Source: Verrucomicrobiales bacterium (lineage in GTDB: Bacteria > Verrucomicrobiota > Verrucomicrobiia > Verrucomicrobiales > Akkermansiaceae). Taken from it: a stretch of 31,868 nucleotides of DNA. Location of the stretch: NCBI GenBank assembly GCA_002729295.1, contig PBTU01000055.1:1-31868 (forward strand), written 5' to 3'. The position numbers were made by a program, and so were the translations under genes. Below, piece after piece: positions 24,635 to 31,868 of this stretch. Position 1 is the first letter of the stretch; every line of letters begins with the position of its first letter. The notes under the pieces were generated by a model that was given only the letters and a program-made list of their open reading frames with translations, was not told the DNA's origin and ran no database searches.

Positions 24635-24847
24635 CTAATAACGGAGAGAGATGGGAAATCCTGTCGGGATCAGAGAGATTACTGTTTCTTGGGTGGTCTG
24701 CATTCTGTCTCCATTTTTATCGAGGTGTCGCACTGTGGTGGTTCCTCCGTTGATAAGGTTGTTGAAATAAGAATTAACGAAGTTGTTCGCCGGAGCTACG
24801 GTGCGGACAATTAGGTCGCTAAAGTGAATTTGCAGGCGGTGACCCAT
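24635..24847 (-). CDS. Short open frame upstream of the RND pump, doubtful
   Basis: This 70-residue frame fills much of the 332-base gap between argG and the RND gene and ends 9 bases before the RND start. Codon choice looks reasonable and the end (ETVISLIPTGFPISLRY) faintly recalls the last strand of membrane fusion proteins, which usually precede RND genes. That resemblance is weak and there is no signal peptide. It could be a remnant of a lost fusion-protein gene, a short leader gene, or noise. Confidence 0.25.
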   Translation of the reverse strand: MGHRLQIHFSDLIVRTVAPANNFVNSYFNNLINGGTTTVRHLDKNGDRMQTTQETVISLIPTGFPISLRY

Positions 24848-24906
24848 ATGGGGTGGAATAATATCGAATGGGCGAAATTTGTCCTCTTGTTTTTGCGGAA
24901 TTATGA

Positions 24907-24937
24907 AAAAGCCGGAACCCGTGGAGAGGCTCCGGCT
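24907..24937 (-). terminator. Intrinsic terminator of argG
   Basis: GCCGGAACC (24912-24920) and GGCTCCGGC (24929-24937) form a 9-bp stem with one G-T pair and an 8-base loop; on the minus strand five T follow (complement of 24907-24911). It lies 20 bases past the argG stop. Confidence 0.88.
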
Positions 24938-24957
24938 GTGAGAGTGACGAGGAAGGT

Positions 24958-26244
<1,287 letters not shown>

Positions 26245-26307
26245 CGCCGTTGGGATAAGCCAGAGAGGTGGGATTTGCGAAAGCTTTTTTTGGCTCTGGA
26301 CCGCTTT

Positions 26308-27156
26308 TTAGGCCCCGATATCTGGGACAGCGTAGTAAAGTGGTCTGATCATTAAGCGGAAGAATTGCCTGACGGATCGGGGAATGGTCGTTTCGAAGGG
26401 TTCGGTTCCCCACAAATCGGTGGTTTCCGGGCTGAGTGGGTTCCAGCCATCTCTCGTAAGTTCTTCATTTGCTTCGATGGTGTAGCTGAAGCTATCCTTC
26501 CGCGAAAAGCTTAGGGCGAGGTCATTAGCGTTTTCCTTTGCGATTTCCAAGGGAGTCGTGGGGACATGGCCTATCAGAGTAAAGTTATCGAGCCCAACGC
26601 GGGAGCCAATCGCGTCATCCACGGCGAAGGGAAAAAAGTCGACGCCAATTTGGCTGAGATCCGAGAGAATTTCATCGGTGATAAGCGCGTCCACGAAAAT
26701 GCCATCCTCGATGGTATACCAAGGGTCGGTTGTGAATGAGTATTGCAGGAGGGACCATCCGTCATTGTTTAAAGTTAATGGGTCGCTGAAGTAAAAAACG
26801 CCGTCGTGGAGCAAAAAGAATTCCACGCTTTGGATTAAGGAAGCGTCCTCGGCAAAGATATCGCAATCAAGACCCTCGATTCCAGCACCGTAGAAGTCGC
26901 CGGTAAATGTTCCCAGCGAAGAAGCTTCATTTGCGAGAAAGGAAACTCCGTTTCCCGCTGTGAATGTGGTGGATGCTTCAGGATTGGCGCCTCCGTCCAC
27001 CTCATTCCAGTCGGGAGCCGTGAACTCTCCGGTTTCGTAATCGTAGATGAACCATCGGGATGTGTTGATCGCCGTGTTGAATTCCTCCGTGGTGAAGGGG
27101 CTTGCGGCGAAGAGTGAGGTGGTGATTAGTGAAAGGAGAGCTAAGGGAGCCTTCAT
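26308..27156 (-). CDS. Secreted protein of unknown function with C-terminal sorting-like region
   Basis: The 282-residue protein has a signal peptide (MKAPLALLSLITTSLFAA). The middle, rich in Asp, Glu and aromatic residues (for example DWNEVDGGANPEAS), looks like a beta-sandwich of the carbohydrate-binding or concanavalin type. A C-terminal segment LALSFSRKDSFSYTIEANEE, followed by GWNPLSP and then RQFFRLMI, is the pattern of a repeated C-terminal domain seen in many secreted verrucomicrobial proteins (x-Y-x-V/I-E-x-S, W, then FYRL). No catalytic motif is visible. It follows the LON-domain gene by 6 bases and precedes argG. Function unknown; an extracellular binding role is a guess. Confidence 0.62.
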   Translation of the reverse strand: MKAPLALLSLITTSLFAASPFTTEEFNTAINTSRWFIYDYETGEFTAPDWNEVDGGANPEASTTFTAGNGVSFLANEASSLGTFTGDFYGAGIEGLDCDIFAEDASLIQSVEFFLLHDGVFYFSDPLTLNNDGWSLLQYSFTTDPWYTIEDGIFVDALITDEILSDLSQIGVDFFPFAVDDAIGSRVGLDNFTLIGHVPTTPLEIAKENANDLALSFSRKDSFSYTIEANEELTRDGWNPLSPETTDLWGTEPFETTIPRSVRQFFRLMIRPLYYAVPDIGA

Positions 27157-27162
27157 TGAGAG

Positions 27163-27786
27163 CTAGGACGTTGAAGGTCCTGCTTTATTCAGAAATTGAA
27201 TGATAAAATCCAAGCGTTTTCGGACTTCGGAGGTTTCCAGGAGTCGTTGTCGGTCGTTTGGGTCGTGAATGAACTGCTGGGCCACGGCATCCGCGCACGA
27301 TCCCGAATCGCCGGCTTGATCCAGGATCTTGTTCATTTGTTCGTTTACTTCGGAGGGGAACCCTGAAAGCGCACGGTTCATGGATTTTCTCAGGCGGTCA
27401 AGGTAGGAGGCCTCCTCCTGGGAATCCAGGGTAGTATCCATGACCGGGCGGATCTCAGCATAAGGATACGGTTTTTCCCCCAACCATTTTTTGAATTGCA
27501 CTCTGATCACCCCGTGGAGGAGAAGGTTTGAGGTGCCGTCCTTTGCTTCCCGCGACGCCCGGATGAGTCCGACGGCTCCGATGGGAGCGCAGCTGGTCTC
27601 GGGGTCGGAATCATTGGAACCTATTAGATTGCCAATACAAAACATGCAGTCACCCTCGACTGCCTCTTCGAGCATTTGCCGATATCGGGGCTCGAAGATG
27701 CGCAGGGGCATCGCTCCATGCGGGAAAAGAACAGAGTCGGGGAGTAACATGACACCGCACTTTTCCGGGATGGTGAGGGAAGACAT
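27163..27786 (-). CDS. Stand-alone LON-domain protein (Lon protease substrate-binding domain only)
   Basis: From ATG 27786 there are 207 residues; the longer open frame to 28032 overlaps metY out of frame and is rejected. The LON N-terminal fold is visible: VMLLPDSVLFPHGAMPLRIF, then EPRYRQMLEEAV, then the GNLIGSNDSD and PIGAVGLIRASRE strands. There is no AAA+ or protease domain, so this is a short LON protein like those known as 'LON peptidase substrate-binding domain' proteins. Presumably it binds unfolded or exposed protein segments. It starts 10 bases after the metY stop on the same strand. Confidence 0.85.
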   Translation of the reverse strand: MSSLTIPEKCGVMLLPDSVLFPHGAMPLRIFEPRYRQMLEEAVEGDCMFCIGNLIGSNDSDPETSCAPIGAVGLIRASREAKDGTSNLLLHGVIRVQFKKWLGEKPYPYAEIRPVMDTTLDSQEEASYLDRLRKSMNRALSGFPSEVNEQMNKILDQAGDSGSCADAVAQQFIHDPNDRQRLLETSEVRKRLDFIIQFLNKAGPSTS

Positions 27787-27796
27787 AGGGAGGGAG

Positions 27797-29080
27797 TTAG
27801 GCCGATGCCAATGCCTGTTCGAGGTCTTCGAGGATGTCGTCGATGTGTTCGATGCCGATGGAGAGGCGAACGAGTTCGGGGGAAATTCCACCCGCGAGTT
27901 GTTGTTCCCCGGTGAGTTGGGAGTGTGTTGTCGTCGCAGGATGAATCGCGAGGGATTTGGCGTCTCCGACATTGGCAAGGTGAGAGAAGAGCTTGAAGGC
28001 CTCGATGACCTTGGCTCCGGCTTCAGCGCCACCTTTGATACCGAAGACTACCATCGAGCCCCCTTTGCCTTTGAGGTATTTTTTGTTTTTCTCGAACTCG
28101 GGGTCGTCTTCAAGTCCGGGGAAACGGACCCAATCAACCTTGGGGTGATCTTTAAGGTACTTGGCGACGGCGAGGGAGTTTTCGCAGTGGCGCTCCATTC
28201 GCAGCGGAAGTGTCTCGATACCCTGAAGAAGCGTCCAGGAATTGTCAGGTGAGATGCAGGCTCCGAGGTTGCGGAGTGGGCCGGTGCGCATGCGGAGAAT
28301 GTATGCGAGCGGAGCGAGCATGTCAGGGAGGTCATGCCCCCAGCGGAGTCCGTGATAAGATGAATCGGGTTCGTCGAAAAGTGGGTGCTTTCCTCCGGCC
28401 CAGTTGAAGCGTCCGGAATCAACAACCATTCCGCCGATGCCGGCCCCGTGTCCGCCAAACCATTTGGTCATCGAGTGAATAACGACATCAGCGCCGTGAT
28501 CGAATGGTTTGGTAAGATAGGGTGTGGAAAAAGTGGAATCGACGATGAGAGGAATGCCGTGAGCCTTGGCTATGTCGCCGACGGCATCGAGGTCGGTGAT
28601 TTCGAGCGCGGGGTTGGAAACAGTTTCGCAGAAAAGGGCGCGTGTGTTTCCATCAATGGCTTTGGCGAAGTTTTCAGGGTCGTTGGAGTCGATCAGACGG
28701 ACCTCAATGCCGAGAGCGGGAAGGATGTCCTTGAATTGGGTGTAGGTGCCGCCATAGAGATTCTGTGCAGCCACGATATTATCACCAGCTTTCGCCAGAG
28801 TGACGATGGCGTTGAAAACGGCGGCAGTTCCCGAGGCGTGTCCCAGCCCGGCCATCTCGTGCGCCCCCTCGAGCAGGGCAACGCGTTTTTCGAGAACGTC
28901 GGTGGTTGGGTTTTGGAGGCGGGTGTAGATGTTGCCGAGTTCCTTCAGAGCGAAAAGGTTGGCCGCGTGCTCGGTGCTGTCGAAAACATATGACGCGGTG
29001 CGGTAGAGTGGGACAGCACGGGAGTTCGTGGTAGGATCAGGGGAGTAGCCGCCGTGGAGACAAAGAGTTTCGTGTTTCAT
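27797..29080 (-). CDS. metY: O-acetylhomoserine sulfhydrylase (PLP-dependent)
   Basis: The start ATG 29080 gives 427 residues and the family N-terminus (MKHETLCLHGGYSPDPTTNS). The PLP lysine is K206 in HSMTKWFGGHG. Also present are the SGTAAV and YGGTYTQF cofactor-binding segments and the C-terminal THSQL and SIGIEHIDDIL stretches typical of MetY. It makes homocysteine from O-acetylhomoserine and sulfide, giving direct sulfhydrylation for methionine synthesis; O-acetylserine can be an alternative substrate. Related cystathionine-gamma-synthase enzymes share the fold, but length and motifs favour MetY. No SAM riboswitch is seen in the 57 bases upstream. Confidence 0.93.
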   Translation of the reverse strand: MKHETLCLHGGYSPDPTTNSRAVPLYRTASYVFDSTEHAANLFALKELGNIYTRLQNPTTDVLEKRVALLEGAHEMAGLGHASGTAAVFNAIVTLAKAGDNIVAAQNLYGGTYTQFKDILPALGIEVRLIDSNDPENFAKAIDGNTRALFCETVSNPALEITDLDAVGDIAKAHGIPLIVDSTFSTPYLTKPFDHGADVVIHSMTKWFGGHGAGIGGMVVDSGRFNWAGGKHPLFDEPDSSYHGLRWGHDLPDMLAPLAYILRMRTGPLRNLGACISPDNSWTLLQGIETLPLRMERHCENSLAVAKYLKDHPKVDWVRFPGLEDDPEFEKNKKYLKGKGGSMVVFGIKGGAEAGAKVIEAFKLFSHLANVGDAKSLAIHPATTTHSQLTGEQQLAGGISPELVRLSIGIEHIDDILEDLEQALASA

Positions 29081-29137
29081 CAGGGCGATTCCTATCACTA
29101 AACGGTGGGGAAAGGAAAGCGAGAGTATCACAAATTA

Positions 29138-30061
29138 TTAGGTCGCAGGAGCGATTCGCTGCAGTCCCAATGCCACGAGAGCCAGAAGTGGGCAGGCGAA
29201 CCAGAGTGCCGGATGAGGGGCTAGTGGAACAACGAGAAGTAAATCAACGAGAGGGATGGCTGCCAAGGTTCTCGAGACAAACAGTCCGACATTGTGATTT
29301 GCGCGAACCGATCTGACTGAAATAATGAGAACAATGAAAAAGATGAGGAGTGGAATGGCAGTCTTGGCTGATTGGCTCAGCAGGAGAGGGCCGGAAATAA
29401 TGAGCGCAGGAGCACACAGACAGGCGACAGGGGTGGTCTGTTCCCTCGGAGAGGGAGGAGTAGGTGAACTTTCGCTCCTGGCAGTAAGAGAAATCCCTAG
29501 AATGTATCCCCCTAGGCTGAGCGTTAGAATGATGAAAACTGGAATCTCTAGTGGAGTGACCGCGGAGAATTTTTTCCATGGGAGGAAACTAAAAGCTGCC
29601 GTGGGATAAATGAGGGCGCGGGCTCCCCCCATGAAGATGAAGCTCCAGGCTGTGAGTTTATGCCACTTGGTGTAGGCGAGGATACAGAGAATGATTCCCA
29701 CCGAAAAGAGCGCGGAGATTCCTGAGACAGCAAGGCATAGCAAAAAGCCCAATCCCATGAGAGAGAATGCGAAAATAAAAATAGTTTTACGCTGCCATCG
29801 GCCTGAGGGAATCGGGCGATCTGGGCGTTTTTTTTCGTCGAATTCTAGATCATGGGCGTCGTTGAGAAAGCAGCCACCCAAGTAGAGACATGAAAGAGCC
29901 AGACCGATTGCGATGAGGCACAGCGGGCAGATCGATTCGGTTTTTCTGCCCCAGGACTGCCAGCCGACGAGTGCTCCCAGAAATCCGTTCGACCAAACTG
30001 TGGGGAGATTGGCGAACCGGCTCATCGCCAGCAGGTCGATGAATCGTTCCCGCGAGATCAT
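29138..30061 (-). CDS. UbiA-family prenyltransferase, EboC-like
   Basis: The 307-residue protein has several membrane helices and the first aspartate-rich motif of the UbiA family, N67-D68-x-x-D71-x-x-x-D75 (FLNDAHDLEFDEKKRPDRPI), which binds the Mg-diphosphate of the prenyl donor. The RPDRPIPSG run matches EboC and related proteins. The second aspartate motif of UbiA is not seen; the position reads GARALIYPTAAFS, then GISLTARSE, which also fits the EboC branch. The prenyl acceptor is unknown. The gene overlaps the Minf_1886 gene by 4 bases (ATGA), so they are coupled. No other ebo gene is in the window. Confidence 0.82.
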   Translation of the reverse strand: MISRERFIDLLAMSRFANLPTVWSNGFLGALVGWQSWGRKTESICPLCLIAIGLALSCLYLGGCFLNDAHDLEFDEKKRPDRPIPSGRWQRKTIFIFAFSLMGLGFLLCLAVSGISALFSVGIILCILAYTKWHKLTAWSFIFMGGARALIYPTAAFSFLPWKKFSAVTPLEIPVFIILTLSLGGYILGISLTARSESSPTPPSPREQTTPVACLCAPALIISGPLLLSQSAKTAIPLLIFFIVLIISVRSVRANHNVGLFVSRTLAAIPLVDLLLVVPLAPHPALWFACPLLALVALGLQRIAPAT

Positions 30062-30444
30062 TTTGTGGCGAGAAAGGGCGCAGCAAAGGCTTCTTCAAAA
30101 TCAAAGATCTCCGAGAAATCGTCGATGGTATCCGAATCCTGTTTTCCAAAGACACCGTGTTCGATGAAGAGAAAGACGATCTCGCCGATGTTCCTGCAAG
30201 AGGTAATGCCCCAGTCCTCGAGCAAGGTGGCTCCCATCGGGCCGTATTCTTTCAGAACAAAATCACGAAAACCGATGAGGAGTTCCGGCCCGGTCACGTG
30301 GCGTTTCTCACCTTTGTTTTTTTTGGCGAGTCGCTCTACGGTGAAATCCAAAATGTCCCGCACGAGAAAATACGCGCCCGGCTCGAAACGGGATTCGTGT
30401 TCGAGGATCGTCGCGACGGCGTTCTCAAGTTGGATCGGCTGCAC
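30058..30444 (-). CDS. Minf_1886 family protein, unknown function
   Basis: The 128-residue protein (GTG start at 30444) matches the Minf_1886 family (TIGR04138), which is confined largely to Verrucomicrobia and Planctomycetes. Family features are YFLVRDILDFTVERL, the RHVTGPELLIGFRDF segment, then YGPMGATLLEDWGI, and the GEIVFLFIEHGVFGK end. No enzyme motif, signal peptide or membrane segment is visible. It overlaps the prenyltransferase gene by 4 bases and follows the rpoD terminator by about 40 bases, so it probably leads its own operon. Its wide conservation suggests a core cellular role. Confidence 0.88.
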   Translation of the reverse strand: MQPIQLENAVATILEHESRFEPGAYFLVRDILDFTVERLAKKNKGEKRHVTGPELLIGFRDFVLKEYGPMGATLLEDWGITSCRNIGEIVFLFIEHGVFGKQDSDTIDDFSEIFDFEEAFAAPFLATK

Positions 30445-30484
30445 GGAGGGATAATGCAGAGTGATTATGGGGTTGGGAAGAATG

Positions 30485-30519
30485 AAAAAGCCCGCGGACC
30501 AATCGGTCGGCGGGCTTTT
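30485..30519 (-). terminator. Intrinsic terminator of rpoD
   Basis: AAAAGCCCGC (30486-30495) and GCGGGCTTTT (30510-30519) form a perfect 10-bp stem, with inner GACC/GGTC pairing. Five T follow on the minus strand. It lies 14 bases past the sigma-factor stop. Confidence 0.92.
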
Positions 30520-30533
30520 GAAAAATGGTGAAC

Positions 30534-31868
30534 TTACATTGGCAGTTCGATAAAGCCTTCCAGCTTTCGGATACGCGTCGGGTGGCGCATCTTCCGGAGA
30601 GCTTTGGCTTCGATTTGACGAATCCGCTCGCGGGTCACCTGGAATTGGCGGCCCACTTCCTCGAGAGTGCGGGAGTAGCCGTCCTTCAGGCCAAAGCGTT
30701 GTTCGAGAACTTCGCGCTCACGTTCGGTGAGGGTGTCGAGAACTTCGATGATCTTGTCCTTGAGCATGGCGAAGCCGGCTTCTTCCATTGGGTTTTCAGC
30801 GGACTTGTCTTCAATGAAGTCACCAAAGGAGGTATCGTCTGAGTCACCGACGGGAGCCTGAAGTGAGATCGGTTGCTGGGCCATTTTTAGGACGGCGCGG
30901 ACACGCTCGACGGGAAGGTGGATTTCCTCCGCGATTTCGTCGGGTGTCGGTTCACGTCCGTATTCCTGCACCAACTGCTTCTGCACGCGCATGAGCTTGT
31001 TGATGGTCTCGATCATGTGGACCGGGATACGAATGGTTCGGGCCTGGTCCGCGATAGAGCGGGTGATGGCCTGACGAATCCACCAGGTGGCGTAGGTTGA
31101 GAATTTGTAGCCACGACGGTATTCGAATTTCTCCACGGCCTTCATGAGGCCCATGTTCCCTTCCTGAATCAAGTCGAGGAAGGAGAGTCCGCGGTTGGTG
31201 TATTTCTTGGCGATGGAAATTACGAGTCGCAGGTTGGCTTCAACCATCTCGGTCTTGGCCTTGAGTGCCTTACGCATCCAAATATGGAGATTGGAATTGG
31301 TTTCTTCGAAATTCTCCACGCTGTGCCACGATTCAAGCTGAAGCTCGCGAATGGCGGTCTCGGCTTCGTCGCTCTTTTTGCGGGAATATTTCCAGATCTT
31401 GCCCTGATAATCCTCGACGACGTCGCAGAAGTCTTCGATGACCTTCTGTTTAAAGTAGAAGCGAGTGTAGAGTCGGGTAACGGATTGGAGGTTTTTCTCC
31501 ATATTTGCCTCGAGCTTCTTTTTACCCCGGGGAGATTTCACGGAGAGTTTCTTGAAAATCTCGGTGGTTTCTTCATGGAGAGTGCGAACCTGTTCACAGA
31601 GCTTTGGAAGAGCTTTCATGTAGCGCTCACGGCTCTCGATTTTCTTATCAAGAATGACGCGGTCAAAGCGCTCCTTGCCGCGCATGAGCTTATCAGCGAG
31701 TGCAAGGTAGCCACTGGCGGTGAAACCAAAGAGGTGGAGGTATTTTTGCACTTCGATTTCAGCATCCTCGATACGCTTGGAAATCTCCACTTCTTGTTCG
31801 CGAGTGAGGAGAGGGACTTGCCCCATCTGCTTTAGATACATCCGAACTGGGTCGTCGAGGATGTCGAG
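30534..31868 (-). CDS. rpoD: Primary RNA polymerase sigma factor, N-terminus outside the window
   Basis: The frame runs off the right edge; the visible 444 residues begin LDILDDPVRMYLKQMG, the region 1.2 signature, so the missing part is the variable region 1.1. Region 2 (NLRLVISIAKKYTNRGLSFL, DLIQEGNMGLMKAVEKFEYR, RGYKFSTYATWWIRQAITRS) covers core binding and -10 recognition. Region 3 and region 4 (EVGRQFQVTRERIRQIEAKA, the -35 helix-turn-helix) are intact. A long charged insertion between 1.2 and 2.1 resembles the non-conserved region of group 1 factors. This is the housekeeping sigma factor. A terminator follows directly, so the next gene is in another transcription unit. Confidence 0.96.
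   Translation of the reverse strand, partial: LDILDDPVRMYLKQMGQVPLLTREQEVEISKRIEDAEIEVQKYLHLFGFTASGYLALADKLMRGKERFDRVILDKKIESRERYMKALPKLCEQVRTLHEETTEIFKKLSVKSPRGKKKLEANMEKNLQSVTRLYTRFYFKQKVIEDFCDVVEDYQGKIWKYSRKKSDEAETAIRELQLESWHSVENFEETNSNLHIWMRKALKAKTEMVEANLRLVISIAKKYTNRGLSFLDLIQEGNMGLMKAVEKFEYRRGYKFSTYATWWIRQAITRSIADQARTIRIPVHMIETINKLMRVQKQLVQEYGREPTPDEIAEEIHLPVERVRAVLKMAQQPISLQAPVGDSDDTSFGDFIEDKSAENPMEEAGFAMLKDKIIEVLDTLTEREREVLEQRFGLKDGYSRTLEEVGRQFQVTRERIRQIEAKALRKMRHPTRIRKLEGFIELPM

Noticed and set aside
27787..28032. Upstream extension of the LON-domain gene
   Set aside because: It overlaps metY out of frame and is Ser/Pro/Asn-rich noise.

Overview
The window looks like chromosomal housekeeping DNA from a member of the Verrucomicrobiota, probably class Verrucomicrobiae. 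The evidence is a neighbouring PSD1-type cytochrome/DUF1549/DUF1553 gene and a Tat-exported DUF1501 gene, a secreted sulfatase, a DUF2341 protein, a DUF3108-type protein and a Minf_1886-family protein (a family largely confined to Verrucomicrobia and Planctomycetes). The assignment rests on gene content only; no rRNA gene is present. I see no tRNA, CRISPR array, insertion sequence or phage gene.

Layout: (1) 1-3610, minus strand: SRAP-family DNA-repair protein, secreted sulfatase, what seems to be the decayed end of a second sulfatase, an exported metallophosphoesterase and the start of a DUF2341 protein cut by the window edge. (2) 3758-4063, minus: rpsP with its own terminator. (3) 4236-8123, plus: two overlapping genes for TPM-like proteins (one with a zinc ribbon, one membrane anchored), a double hairpin ending in a terminator, then an HtrA-like protease overlapping by 4 bases with a catalytically dead relative that carries its PDZ domain inside the protease fold. 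(4) 8120-9771, minus: a photolyase and a small AP2-like protein. (5) 9999-11645, plus: rpoA-rplQ with a strong terminator, without the rest of the ribosomal protein operon. (6) 11648-15597, minus: DUF1501, PSD1 cytochrome and a miniature DUF3108 protein. (7) 15702-18632, plus: purM-purF. (8) 18627-24625, minus: gatA, gatC, two small membrane proteins and an RND efflux pump. (9) 24907-30444, minus: argG, a secreted protein of unknown function, a LON-domain protein with metY, a UbiA-family prenyltransferase and a Minf_1886 protein. (10) 30485-31868, minus: the main sigma factor rpoD/sigA, cut by the window edge.

Working together: rpoA, rplQ, rpsP, rpoD and gatCA serve transcription and translation; purM-purF make purines; argG and metY make arginine and sulphur amino acids; the sulfatase and the PSD1/DUF1501 pair fit a polysaccharide-degrading lifestyle. 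The least explained part is 4236-8123, two coupled gene pairs whose products look like envelope quality-control proteins. The second least explained part is the pair of membrane-anchored proteins upstream of gatCA. Shine-Dalgarno sequences are weak before most genes, so starts were chosen mainly by domain boundaries, signal peptides and gene overlaps.
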